A stretch of DNA of 64,000 bases from Strongylocentrotus droebachiensis (Eukaryota; Echinodermata; Echinoidea; Camarodonta; Strongylocentrotidae). Below the pieces are notes generated by a model, which was given only the letters and a program-made list of their open reading frames with translations, did not search any database and was not told the origin of the DNA. How positions within the stretch are numbered: position 1 is the first letter of the stretch; each line of letters starts with the position of its first letter. Below are positions 1 through 12,420 of this stretch, piece by piece. The stretch spans positions 62,001 through 126,000 of the forward strand of contig JAVYIG010005321.1 in assembly GCA_035222895.1 (NCBI GenBank), written 5' to 3'. Made by a program: the position numbers and the translations under genes.

Positions 1-1201
1 AATATTTGCAGATTTTATTTCAATTTTAGGGGGAAGATAGTCATGGCGCTCATCCTTTTAAGTGGCCGTTACACTTTTTTGCGGAGAATATTGCGAGGGA
101 CTTTTTAATATCTAGTAAAAAGCAATTAAACAGATATATTATGAAATAAATGGGGTTGGATCGGACTTCTAGTCATTTGGATGATCTTTAAGACCCACTC
201 AACAACATCTCACTCAGGGATAATGATTTGATTGTTATCACAGCAGAGCAGTATGTACGAAGCGCCACTTTTATACACGACCCTTTGAACTGATAGGTAT
301 TCTGTTCTATTGTTAAGGCATCACCACAGCAGTAATTGACAATGGCGTAGCTTCGGAGGGGGGTGGGGTGTGGTAGAGACACGCCCCAAATTTGAAGAGG
401 GGGCGGGGGAATGACGAGACGCAGGAAGAGGAAATGGACAGGGGAAGGGTAAAAGTAAAAGTGGATAGGATCCTAAGAACCCCTTTATCGTTGGCTGTGT
501 TTCGTATTTTTGTATTTTGGTCATTAAGAAAAAACCGTTACCCCCCCCCCCCCCACCCCCACCCCCTGTCTAGTGCCAATCAATTTCTACGCCATTGCCT
601 GTAGCCATGTTGTGAACACCTGGTAGTAATTTCCCCCTTAACATGCCTTAGTCGAATGCCATGAGGTACATTCTAATACATTATTATCTTGGACGGCAGG
701 AGTAAGTTAACGTTAGTCTTACTGAAAAGTACATACTGATGTAACTACAAATAGGATAACAAAGTCATTAGAGACCTCTGCATATATTAAACTACTTGAT
801 CTGTATTCACCTTATCTTTAATGTGTACTGAATTTATAACTGCACACAAGAGAACGATATGTGACGTAGAAGCACATGTACCATTATGACATGTCATTGG
901 AAAATGTAAGGTTCGATGAGATTGAATAACAAAATGTAACTGTAATTGTGCTGGTAGCTTGTTTGTCTGTTGCTGTCAGTGATTGCTTTGATTTTGTTTA
1001 CGTAACCATCTTCGTAGTGCTGGATAATGACTGTATTATGTTTCATATGATGTACATGTTTGTATTTCTTAAATATTTCTTTAGCCAATAGTACAGTCTA
1101 GGGAATCGAATTTCTGTTCAAAATCTCATTGTAGGTGTGATACGTAATCGTGTTTGCGTGAGGAAAAGTGTTACATCTTATGTGTTGCATTGTAGGGGTC
1201 T

Positions 1202-1440
1202 GCTCGCTATTTATAAGGACCGCTATTTATAAAAGACCGCCAATCATTTAGTCACGCGTTATGGGTAGTGGTCAAGGATGGGGAAGAGAAGAAAGAGAAG
1301 AAGAGGAAGGCAGAAGAGAAGATGGAGACCGCTTGGACTAGGATAGTCCAATATCCAATGTTACGTCTAGATGAACTATAGCCTGATAGATAGATATGGA
1401 TACTGGTCCTTATGAATGGCGGTCCTTATAAATAGCGAGC
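1202..1440. mobile_element. MITE with GCTCGCTATTTATAAGG ends
   Basis: The ends GCTCGCTATTTATAAGGACC and its complement are perfect inverted repeats of 22 bases (ending CGC), with a weaker repeat of the same motif just inside each. The internal 150 bases are GA-rich and non-coding. Family not recognised. Confidence 0.7.
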
Positions 1441-2136
1441 TTGACCCGTTCTGTACAGGCTTACCTATATTGTAGATTTTGCAACTAGTTCCGTTTAATG
1501 ATGAGTGCTGCCTTTAGTTTCTTTTAGGATAAAACAAAGAAAAGAAAACATACGTAAAATGTAAAGGGCTGCAAACTGCATGTGAATCTGTTTATATCCC
1601 CTAAATATAAATGTACTTATCTAGCTTTTTCTCTTGTATATATCGTATATTAATTCTCTCCTGTTTCTTGTTTTACTCCAAATTACTCTTATCATTATTG
1701 TAAGTGGTTATTTTGCTGTAAGTTTTCCTTACTTCTGTACTATCTATTTTCATGTTTTCAATGTCTATATAGGGCCCCCTCTGTAAAACAGCATTGTTAT
1801 ACCAACAACGCTGCATAGGGCCATCACTCCGTCTTTTAAGGTGTGTCTTTATGATTGTAAATATATATATTTGTTGATGTTTTTTAAACGACGTAAAATA
1901 AATACAATACAATCTCAAATTATAGTCCAATTGGAATGCAAAGTGGGAGTATTAGTCACAATAATACCAACATTTGTCACGCTATTGTTTCTTTCCTGTT
2001 GAATTTGTGTGCGATTTCAAACAGATCGATTTTAGCAAATGTGTTTTTGTTTGAATGTACCCGGTATTGGTTGTAACACCTGTGTGCTAGGTCTATGAAC
2101 TACAGACTGTGGACCCGACAGCACATTACGTGGAGA

Positions 2137-2440
2137 TCACGTGGTCTAGTGGATACGTCCAGTACAGAGTAACCTATACACAGAGTTTGACCAATTTGGT
2201 TTCACTGGGTCGCAACATGGCGTATAATTCTTTTGTTTTGTGCTAGTCGCTCGAACCGGGTTGGCCTAACTCTGTGTATAGATGGCTCTTGATACGTCAC
2301 CGGACTGTGAATCAAATACTAGTTTGCAGTTCGAGTACCACCGTGCAGTAATGTCTTTCGAAAAGACATTAATAATCTTTATTTTTGCCGCTCTCCACCT
2401 GGCAGGAATTATTTTTTGGAAATGCTAGAGCGCCATAATG
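2137..2440 (+). mobile_element. tRNA-derived SINE split by a small inverted-repeat element
   Basis: The head has an A-box-like TGGTCTAGTGGATACG and a B-box-like GCAGTTCGAGTACCAC. The body continues into the AAGACATTAAT...CTCTCCACCTGG core that recurs in SINEs at 7.3, 7.9 and 35.8 kb. The A and B boxes are pushed apart by an insertion at 2174-2281, flanked by repeated GATACGTC (before 2160 and after 2290). Confidence 0.6.
2174..2281. mobile_element. 108-bp inverted-repeat element inside a SINE
   Basis: CTATACACAGAGTTTGACCA at the left is matched by TTGGCCTAACTCTGTGTATAG at the right with mismatches. No coding capacity. Position inside the SINE head makes it younger than the SINE. Confidence 0.6.
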
Positions 2441-2639
2441 GCTGTCATGCGAAAGCTGGGCCAAAAATTGTATAGCGCCAGGAGTGTCGAGTCTTACCAA
2501 GGAGTTTTAAGAGATGGAGTCATATCTAGCTCATTCCCTCTGTACTATCTTGACAAAATTAGGCTTTTGTATCATCTGCTCGATTTTTTCCTTGTTAGTT
2601 CAAATAAAAGGTAAAATATTAACTACTCAAGCTTTCCAA

Positions 2640-2825
2640 TGATGTTGGTGGCTTCGAACCTCTGACATCAAAGGTAACAGCACACCTGTACATTCTATTG
2701 TGCAACCTTAGAAAACGGCAGCTGCTTGAAATAATTTGTTGCCAGTTGGGACTCCAGCTCTTAAAACTCTTTAGTCTGACAGACATAAGTGCCATACAAG
2801 TACCCACTATCATTATTATTATAAT
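2640..2825 (-). mobile_element. Possible SINE in reverse orientation
   Basis: On the minus strand GAGGTTCGAAGCC resembles a B box, and the copy ends at an ATT-repeat tail near 2810-2825. The central CACCTGGG core of the other SINEs is not clear, so the call is weak. Confidence 0.3.
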
Positions 2826-4872
2826 CAGGACCATTGGGCAAGAATCGGCCGGTTTCGAGTCCGTCAGTGACTGAGGTATTTTTCAGCCTGGCTCCGTGAA
2901 TAAAGTATTTCAAAAGGTCTACCATATGTTCCACCCCCGTATGAAACAGACAGCTGCATCGTGGTATTTTTGGAATACCTGCATTGTGGACTGGTTGCTA
3001 TTTTCATATAATTTCATCTGATTTTAAAGGGGCTTAGGCTGCGCGTATGCATTCAGTGACTAGTTGTCACGTTATCATATATGTAGGCCTACTATATTTT
3101 TAAATCAAGAATGACTTAATAATAAATGGACAAGAAATACAATCTTATCCATGTTATCGAAACTTATTACATGATAGTCCTTTAATCACATTCTCATTTC
3201 AGTAATTAAAGTAAACATTTATTGTTTCCTCATGTTCAAATGTATATACAGTGAAATGATTAAGAGGTGGTAGCATTTTTAAATTAAACGCTTGTGGCAA
3301 GAGTGCCGCGAACAATAACACATATGTCTATACATTGTACATACAATACATGGACTAAATCTATAAATAACAGCATGTGGTGAAAAACTGGGATATAAGA
3401 ACAGACATAAAGGGTTGATTATATAATCGAATACACTGGACCATTGTTCATACAAATTTATCCATTTATCTCTCTTGGTACATTGAATGAATAAATAAAA
3501 GAAAAGGTACAAATGTAGTTTCAAAATATTGCCAATGTGTCATCGAAAAATTACCAGCAATGATAAATATACTTGATTGTATATGTATTTCAAAAATATT
3601 AAAATAAAAGCTGATTTTATCTCCCTCCCAGCTCCCTGCTCAAACTATCTAGCTTAGAACCTAATTAATGATGTCATGCATACACCCTTTCGGGACAAGC
3701 ATCACACATTGTATTGTTTGGTTGAGTAACTTTGGTTTCAATCCCTTAAAAAGTGTGATTAAAGGAAGGGCAAACCATTTCTGCACAGATTGTGTCCATT
3801 TAACTTACATGACCACATCGCCTCTGACGCCAGGAATTTAAAAAAAGAATTTAAGCACTACATTTCTTAAATTTGCAACACGGTGAGCGGATAAAAATCA
3901 TTGTTTTGCGATCAATATTGACGTTTTTTCTTTCTCTTTATGCCAAAAGGGTCACCAATGTATATTGGTTTCAGATGCATTGCATTTTATTGGAACAATA
4001 TATCATCAAAAACATAATATTGTTGCCAATTTCAAGAAGAATACGCTAACAATTTAATCCTTTACAAACTGCATGTCCTGAATTTAATACTAAAAGCTGT
4101 AGTATGTCTTTATTCGTTCTTATTCTTTAGATTCAGATTCAGATAAATGTTATTGGTCCATTTGGAAATTCAGTTGTTGGCATTACATACAGCACATGAA
4201 CAATACATAATAGAGAATAATATACACAAACAGATAATACAAAGTAGCAAATGTACAATGACATATTCATATGGAAACACGGATATAAATCGTTTTTACA
4301 CAGTGGAATAATATAAGAGAATAGGATAAATAAATAAATACAAGAATGGACTCACAACACTATTGAAAATGTACGCTTGCGTAGAATTCGGAAATAGTTT
4401 ATTATCTGTTATTATTATTGTTTTATAATTATCATTCATGATTATTATCATCATAATCATTGTCAAAAGTATCCGATGTTGTAGTACCAAAACTACCAAT
4501 CATCTCTTTAGTAACGTTATTTTTAGTATTCCTGCTTGAGGGTTGAACCTATAAGACGCATGGCTATAGGGTTAGTGTATTAACAACAAGGTGCCAAATT
4601 GACATGTTGACCTATAGCATGCCAATCAATTCCGCTCAATTGCGTCAATTAGCGACCAATAACGATCTGTTTGTTGCTCATTTGCATTGTCATTAGAAGG
4701 TTAGCAAGTCATTGTGAACAAATAATGGCTTCATTGAGAACATAGTCGGAACAAATAACTGGAACTCTGTGATAAGACAACCTCCGAATTATAATAAAAA
4801 GAAATAGTATTTGATGTCAATGTACTAGACTTTGGGCATTTTCTTGCATCTGAGAGTACATCTATATCTTAA

Positions 4873-5334
4873 AGGTATTACAAAGTTTTGGGAAATTTTG
4901 AAAAATGGGTGGATAGTGATTCTTGACAATTTTAATATATTTGGATGCCATTGTGGATGTATTAAAAACACCAGAAATTGTAGCCCCTAAAACACTTCTG
5001 CTTTCGAGAAAAATTGAATATAAAGATTTACCAGTGCTCCCGGTAAATTATGATAAATTTCAAATAGCTCCTACGGTCGTACAATGGTAGCTGCGACCAT
5101 GAACATTTCAGAGTATGTATAGTTGAGGTATATAATTTCCGAACGAGAATAGCTAATCGGTCGATTTTAGTCAAAAAACATTGTTTTATAGGTTGGTTGG
5201 TTCTTCGTTTAGATGGCGCTCTTCAATCTCAAAGATTATTTGCGCCAGTCAATTTCGTGTATAGCTTTGGCGTGGGCTTCGGAAATCAAGCCCACGAGCG
5301 ACTTTCCTTGGTGAAATGAAATAGTGATATGGTT

Positions 5335-5369
<35 letters not shown>

Positions 5370-6745
5370 CCAATATTAAAATTGCATAAAATGCACATAA
5401 AAGGCGAGATGGGAGTTAGTTGCAATTGTTCATGGAAAAACCGCAAATACTTCATTTTATATATTATTACAGGATCGACATAAGTTAAGGGGATCCCTGA
5501 TAGCTTTAAAAGCTATCTAAAACGATTAGTATCGTATATGTAACCCAATAATTCACGAGTAAAAATTGGGTTAGACATCAATAATTGTTTCAGATTGGGG
5601 TTGTTCAATTTAATCCTTTCTTTTAAGAGACATCTATCTTTGTCGTATTTTGTACAATAGAAAATAAAATGTTTAATTGTTTCATCTTCTTGACAAACTT
5701 CACAAAGACCAGTATCGTGTTGGTTAATTTGAAAAAGGTAATAATTTAAACTACAGTTACCTACTCTTAGATGTTGTATCAAGCATTCTTCGAGATTCTG
5801 CGAGATAGGCCTTGTCTATGTATGGGCTTTGAAACGTCGCTATGCAAAGCATATGAAAATCTACCGTGTTCTGCATTGTCCCATTCTGCTTGCCATAATT
5901 TGTTATAATGGATCAAACGAGAGGCTGCCAATTCACTTCTTGTATTTGGTATAACTATGTCTATACACCTTTTCATGGCTCCTTTTTTGGCAGCCCGATC
6001 TACGATCTCATTGCCCCTAATATCGCAATGTGACGGAATCCATTCAAAAGCAACACAAACATCCTTAAACTGCAAAATATTAATTATGGATAAAATTTCA
6101 TTTACAATAGCACATCTAATAAAGTATGAATCGATCATTTGTAAAGCTGACAAAGCGTCGCTAAAAATTACCACCGAAGAGGATTCAATAAATGTATTAA
6201 TCCACTCTAGTGCCATTAGTATGGCCACTAGTTCTGCTCTCATAATACAGACATGGGATAATCTAAAAAATTTCACCACATTATAATGAGACACATAAAA
6301 TGCGGCTCCTGTCTTTCCATCCTCGAGTTTACACACACATTGCCTACACACTGAATCTGATTGGATCCATGTTCCAAAGCGAGTCACGTCTATGGGATGG
6401 TGACGTTAAAGGGACTTTGTTAAGATGAGAGAACATGGTGCTAAAAAAGTGACCCCAATGCTTAATGTACAAGTAAAGATAATATGAAAGTTTGAGTGAA
6501 AACAGACCATTATTAATGATGACAATTGGGAATAACTGTTTCGATACCTTAATTATATAGCATAATTAATATCTTGACCTTGAGAGGGAGCTATTCAACT
6601 TAAAGTGTTCATTATTTACAATTTCATAACTTGAGAGTCGATTTCGACCGCGACAACGATCACTGAATATTGTAGGATCGTATATGCTTCCAATATGTTC
6701 ATTTGAACCAAATTCATGACCCCATACCAAAACTTTGTATTACCT
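4873..6745. mobile_element. TTAA-flanked MITE, copy 1 (split by the LINE)
   Basis: Terminal inverted repeats AGGTATTACAAAGTTTTGG and its complement are bounded by TTAA at 4869-4872 and 6746-6749. The body matches the uninterrupted copy at 41908-42409, but is split between 5189 and about 6555 by the LINE fragment. TTAA duplications with AGG ends suggest a Kolobok or piggyBac-related non-autonomous family; no transposase is present. Confidence 0.8.
5190..6554 (-). mobile_element. LINE 3' fragment with RNase H domain and zinc knuckle
   Basis: On the minus strand 6387-5779 encodes an RNase H domain: ELVAILMALEW and FSDALSALQ carry catalytic E and D, and EWIPSHCDIRGNEIVDRAAK is the C-terminal signature. 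A second frame, 5782-5513, gives LRVGNCSLNYYLFQI, then CEVC and HFIFYC, a CCHC-type knuckle typical of I-group non-LTR retrotransposons. The two lie in different frames, so the copy is frameshifted. The first catalytic Asp region reads LEDGKTGAAFYV without the usual TDGS. The 3' UTR contains a hairpin (GTGGGCTTCG/AAGCCCAC), a poly-A/T run, and ends in AACC repeats at 5190. It is 5'-truncated and sits inside a TTAA-type MITE, with a candidate TATAG target duplication (5185-5189 and about 6556-6560). Confidence 0.8.
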
Positions 6746-6940
6746 TTAACTGCTATTCGTTGAAATCAGTGTTGCATTCTGTCATCACCTTGAATGTATC
6801 CACATGTAAATATACAAAATCACACGTAGTAGTTATCCCTTATCTAAACCCAATCCTAACAAACCATTAACAAATTCTCAAACCACAAATATATTACGGT
6901 TTTCTTTGAAGGCGTCACTGTGCTATACCCTCTAACAGTA

Positions 6941-7119
6941 AATTCTCCCAACTATTTTTGAATTTTACCCAACCGTTGTTCCATGAAAATAAGACATAAG
7001 ACAGGCTCTAAAAAAACACTTATATGTCTGGAATGGTATATAGAGCCAGTTCATTGCTTTGTGGCGATTTACATTCACTTAAAATATAATTAAATTGTAA
7101 AAATATAGTTGGGAGAATT
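6941..7119. mobile_element. 179-bp MITE with AATTCTCCCAACTAT ends
   Basis: AATTCTCCCAACTATTTTT at the left and AAAAATATAGTTGGGAGAATT at the right form near-perfect terminal inverted repeats; no coding capacity. Confidence 0.65.
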
Positions 7120-7330
7120 AAGGTATCGAAACAGTTATTCCCAATTGTCATCATTAATAATGGTCTGTTTTCACTCAAACTTTCATATTATCTTTACTTG
7201 TATATTAAGCATTGGGGTCACTTTTTTAGCACCATGTTCTCTCATCTTAACAAAGTCCCTTTAACGTCACCATCCCATAGACGTGACTCGCTTTGGAACA
7301 TGGATCCAATCAGATTCAGTGTGTAGGCAA
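7117..7330 (-). repeat. Inverted copy of 6340-6554
   Basis: This segment is the reverse complement of roughly 6340-6554 with a single difference seen (TTGTATATTAAG versus the complement of CTTAATGTACAA). It includes the beginning of the RNase H coding fragment, so the duplication post-dates the LINE insertion or copied a larger unit containing it. Confidence 0.75.
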
Positions 7331-7570
7331 ATACACAGAGCTTACCATCAGTCCTAGGGTTGGGGGTTTGAAACAAAGCACGACAATACTATCTGTTTGT
7401 CAAGACATTAATCCACATTTGCCACTCTCCACCCAGGTGTAAATGAGTACCTAACCATTGCTAGGTAACACCAATTGCAGTGCCCTCGGGAAGAACAGCA
7501 TTATTGCTGATGAGGCTTCCCTAGGTAAACAATACTAGCAATATTATCATCTATTATTATTATTATTACT
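7331..7570 (+). mobile_element. SINE copy
   Basis: Contains a degenerate B box (GGGGGTTTGAAACAAAGC), the core AGACATTAATCCACATTTGC, CTCTCCACCCAGGTGTAAAT, and a tail GATGAGGCTTCCCTAGGTAA followed by ATT repeats. Confidence 0.65.
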
Positions 7571-7859
7571 ATTATTATTACCACCAGACCAACTCGCAAT
7601 TCAACGTGTGAGAGACAGCGATGAAGCATACCTTTAATAACCTGTGTTGGAATGTGTTCGGCTACTGTCAATTTCAGCTCTACTCAAGTTTAATAACACA
7701 AGCTGGTACATCGATCGGTTTCAGATTTGGAAAGCTAAACTAGTTTCCCAGACATGGCTAGATTAAAACTGCCCTTCCACCATATTTTTAGTCTCTGGCC
7801 TTCATCCAGTGTGCTATAGTTGCATCATAGCTTGTGCCTGTTATGGATTATTGCTTATA

Positions 7860-8045
7860 GAGGTGTCGTGGTATACTGGTTCATCCACTTGTTATTGTCA
7901 ATCCAATGGTGGGGGGGGGTTCAAATCCCAGTCGGGCATTAGTTTCTTTTCGCATTACATTAATCCACTCTCCATTTATATGTACCTGGCAATTGCCGGG
8001 GTAATAATCAATGTTAAGGCTTTCAGGAAGAACATTATAATTGTT
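7860..8045 (+). mobile_element. tRNA-derived SINE copy
   Basis: The head GAGGTGTCGTGGTATACTGG and B-box GGTTCAAATCCCAGTC are clear. The core ACTCTCC...GTACCTGGCAATTGCC follows, then a shortened tail merging into a TTG/CTT tract. Confidence 0.65.
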
Positions 8046-8420
8046 GTAGTTGTTGTTGTTGCTCTTTTTCTTCTCATTTTCTTATTCGTCTTCTTCTTCT
8101 TCTTTTCTTTCCTCCCCTCCTCATCTTCCTCTTCTTCTTCTTATTATTATTATTATTATTATTTTCGTTGAAAGTTCTTCTTCTGATTTTTCTTCTCTTC
8201 TGCTTCTTCTTATTTTACTTCTTCCCCCTCCTCCTCTTCTTCTCATCTTGTTCTTCCTTTTTCCTATCATTATAATCTTGCGGTTCTTTTTTCTTCTTCT
8301 TCTTCTTCCTCCTCCTTTTCTTCCTCTTCTCCTTCTTCTTCTTCTTATTTTTTTTTTATTGTTATTGTCTTTGTGGTTCTTCTTCTGCTTTTTCTTCCTC
8401 TTCTTATTTTTATTATTTAA
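8045..8420. repeat. CTT/TTC-rich degenerate microsatellite
   Basis: Pyrimidine-rich trinucleotide tract of TTC/CTT/CCT and an ATT run; open frames here are phenylalanine/leucine/serine-only artefacts. Confidence 0.85.
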
Positions 8421-11160
8421 CAGAGGATAAAAGGGGTAAACTGTACATGCACATTTAAACAGAGAATCGTATGTACATGTCCTATGTGCAAGAATACATG
8501 TGGGACATCCAACATTATTGTATTACCTTCTTTTATATTCAAATTGTCATTTTTTTTTGTATATCCAGGGCAATGTTTACTTAGTGAAATGTAGGAGCAC
8601 ATAATATTTGAAGAGTCTGATGGAACTGATGAGTCTTGATTCATATTTCATCCCTTGACGCCAAAGTCTCTTCTCTTCCTACGTCTGGATTGAGGGACAC
8701 TGGATGTTGTTGACAAATAATTTAGAAGTACTTTATCACTTTTGCAAGAATATTCTTAAGATTTTAGGAGATGCGATGGTTTCAGCTTGCCAACTTAAAG
8801 ATAAATTGAATTCCTTTCATTAAATTATATATCAAACATGATGAGACAAATTTCACTCGATATAGGAAAGGCTGCTCATGTAGTAAGTAACAGTTGATGT
8901 ATGCTGCGAGCATTTTGAATAATCAAATGATAAGAAATAGACTTTATCCTGCATCACATGCACTGTACACATAATCGTGGTAATGTGACTACACGCACAC
9001 ACACACACACATGGGGCATTACTGTTACATTACTATGAAGGTAATTTTAGACCCCAACATGTGTGAAATTTAACCAATACGATCAAACCTATTCAGCTCC
9101 ACTTACAAATAAATACGGTGACCGTTAATTGATCAATTAATTAATAATAGCAATACACGGACCGGCTGGGTGCACGTATTATAGCCATCACGAAAAAGCC
9201 AGCAAAAAATCTGCATTGGCTGGAATAAAACGTATAAGGCGCTATATCGTTTGTTCAACGGCTGGTTTAAATTATCGAATATTTGTGGGTCACCACAAAT
9301 AATAGAAATCGTAACATTTATGGAAATTTCAGCCGTCTTTGAACCGATTTTGATTTAAACAGATGATTCTGTCATTTTAAATTGTTTGTTCTTTCAAATT
9401 TGACACTCAGTTTTTCAATACCTCACATGAAATTGTTTTGTGTAGTGCCCTCTGCAACAAAACTCAACTATCCCTTTAAGCCTGATGCTAGGTTTAATGC
9501 AATTTAGCGGAAATCTTGAAATCATACTCGACAATCCTTGACACACATTGCTTGGGAAATACTCTCATCACTAACTCGATTTTGTGTATACTAAGCGTCC
9601 GATCAGCAGCATACTTGAGCTGAAATATTTTGACCCATCGTGTGCGTTTTAAATGCAATCTAGTATGTCGAATGTGAATTTGAAACTCAAAGTTCGTCAT
9701 CTTAAGTGTTTAGTAATCTTATATGTCTATTAATCTTGTGTTTGCGTGATTGTGGACGGGAGTGGTGGTGAAATGTCGATTCAACACCTTTTATAGAACA
9801 TTATGAAGTAAATCATTCGTATTAGTTTTGGAGAAGAAAAACTAAATCAGATTTATCTTTGTTTTAACAGGATGGTGATTTAAATAAACACTCAAATTAG
9901 TGTCCCAAATATTCCACCGATCCTCAAACAGTTGGACATAAAACGAAAACACAAAATAGAGAATTTTAGCTCAATGAAATGTTGTATACCTTTGTATTAA
10001 TAATAGAAATAACGCTCATTAATATATTTGGATCTCATTAGATTAAGGGAGAGTATTATGTGTCTTAAATAAAGGGTTTATTTTACATATTAGACAGTGT
10101 GTTCATGCAGCTTATTAAATGCATTTGATCATTTATTCAAATTATGTTTCACGGCAACGCGCTGCCGTCATATAATATACTCAATTTATATCAAAAGCGA
10201 TCCCTGCACGACACCACACACTGACATTTGTGCATGGGTGCGCACACCCCGAGCTTAAAGATACACACAACATAGTTATTTGTCTTGTTCATTAAACAGA
10301 ACAGAACAGCATGGGGGCGTCCTAACGTCACAAGTTACATTCATATCATGCAAGGTTAGAAGGACGGGTAGACTGAGCGATCCAAACAGCTGTAACACCT
10401 ACCCAACCTTAGCGAGATGTGTTCAGAGTGTATATAATATAACACTTTCTTTAATGTAGCGGTGCCTGTGTTTTCTCTTTCTGAATCCGATTCGCATTTA
10501 CTAGTGAGAGAGTCCTATTTAAGAAAAAAAAGTTACGTGGAAAGATGAAAGGCTGGTTAAATGTCACCGATTTTTTTTAAAAAAAGGATAACTATACTTC
10601 ACAGTGGATGTCAAACACGTATTACAACATGACGTATGTACTCATTGAGGAACTTTAACCATTTTAAAAGATAATTGAATTGACGATTCTAGAATAATTG
10701 TTGAATGTAATGTAAAGGACTTGGTGTTTAACCATATTAATGACCTTTGCTTGAACCTGTTGTGACGCTATTAGCTCTTTAAAAAAATACATTATTGCTT
10801 GATTTCATCTTAGTTGAATTAATTCAAACCGTAGAATTTATTTTTATCCTTTTATCAGCCGTAGATATGAACTCACTTAATACATAAAATTATTAAAAAA
10901 AATAAATTGTCTTGGAATCCGCAATATACACATGTCCTCTTCAGAAAAGAGTGACACAAATCATTATGATACTTTGTTGATGGACAATATTAGCTTTGTA
11001 TGGCCCTATCTTTAATAATCCCTACTTAGATAGCACGCCCATTTTGTTTGTCACATCTGATCCGAGGAATCTATACAATGACTATATTTAAGATGAATAT
11101 ATTAATTCTTTGTTTCCTCTCTTTTGGTCTTGACAAAACAAAAATTGTTTAGGGGTCTGT
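8421..11160. other. AT-rich region, no gene seen
   Basis: Contains an AC repeat near 8995-9012, a small palindromic AATTGATCAATTAATT (9127-9142) and unremarkable AT-rich sequence. No open frame with codon structure or splice context was found on either strand. Confidence 0.5.
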
Positions 11161-11164
11161 TTTC

Positions 11165-11335
11165 ATATTTGGCTAGAATGCTCCCCGGGGAGTGGAGAAT
11201 GTGCATACATTGTGTGCGGGTAAGCCTGAATCCGATAACCGGGTAATGATATATTTGTAAAGCGCTTAGACACACCAGTGATGTATTATTTAGTATTAAG
11301 CGCTATATAAAAGCTGATTATTATTATGAGTATAG
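11165..11335 (+). mobile_element. CR1/L2-like 3' tail or SINE sharing it
   Basis: GAATGCTCCCCGGGGAGTGG, then GTGTGCGGGTAAGCCTGAAT, TGTAAAGCGCTTAGACACAC and GCGCTATATAAAAGC with an ATT tail. The same string of motifs recurs at 60000-60165, in part at 21450-21500, and a related tail at 50260-50365. Confidence 0.65.
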
Positions 11336-11529
11336 AGTTATATTCTTTATGTTTCAACGTACATCCCCTGCTTGAAAAATGATTTCGTCGATCCGCGTTG
11401 GTAGGATTTGCAAATGCAAACCGAGTTTAGGTCTACTCTACCTTTAATACCCAAGGGCACGAATCTCCACAGACAGACAGGGCCGGGGAAATGCCAAGAA
11501 TTATCAAGTTACTACACACCACGTGCTCA

Positions 11530-12420
11530 GCTAGCGAGATGTCTTTATATCTACATCTATTATCAACAGCTGAGGATACATGTATGCGTGTGGGTTAGTG
11601 TGTAATCATTAACTCTGGCCACTCACTACAGGCTGTGACGTGGGGTAGGTATGGTGGAAGAGAGGGGAGATGGGGGGGGGGGGGTATGGACTGGCATGTT
11701 ATAAAACCCATCAATGTATGATGTTGTGTATTATGAATTATGTTCCCCTCTTGTAATTAGACTCCACAATGATGGTACAAATTAATTCATAAAGGAGCAT
11801 TACACAATGATAACGTTGCCTAAATATTGAATTACTCATTTTATAAAACACCGGTCATACTCATAGGAAGAGATATAGTGTATCCAGTGCGTGGCGAAAT
11901 GTCTTTATATATACAGCTTTTATTAAGTATGCGTGTTGGTCAGTGGGTAATCATTAGCAAACTCTGGCCACTCACTAGAAACTATGACGTGATGAATGAT
12001 TTGGGAAAGGGGGCTGGCATCTTATAGAACCCACCAATTTATTATGTTCTTGATAATTATTTTTCCCACTCGGTGAATGAATATTAAATGATGGTTGAAA
12101 TTAAGTCATAATGAAGGATAACAGCGAGTGGCAACACTTTCTAAATATTAAATGACTAATATTCTCAAGAGTGAACATGTGGAAGTGATACATTACATCC
12201 GGTGCTGGGTGGAAGTGTCTTCATATCTACAGCTACTACTGAGGATACGTGAAACTCTGGCCACTCGCTACGAAGTATGACGTAATAAAGAGGAGGGGGT
12301 GGGGGTATAAACGATATCTTACAAACCCATCAATGTATTACGTTGTTGACTGTTGAATGATCATTCATCATGGAAATTAAGAATCATTAGTACAAGGTAC
12401 AATAACGTTTTAAAGATTTT
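11530..12420. repeat. Three diverged tandem copies of a repeat of about 350 bp
   Basis: Landmarks recur in order three times: ATGTCTTTATAT (about 11538, 11898, 12221), CTCTGGCCACTC (about 11615, 11962, 12254), then TGACGT, a G-rich run, ACCCATCAATGTATTA and AATTAA. Spacing of about 290-360 bases and clear divergence show an old local triplication. No coding capacity. Confidence 0.75.

Noticed and set aside
5513-6387. Host RNase H gene
   Set aside because: Followed by a frameshifted zinc-knuckle segment and AACC tail, and inserted in a MITE; it is a LINE remnant.
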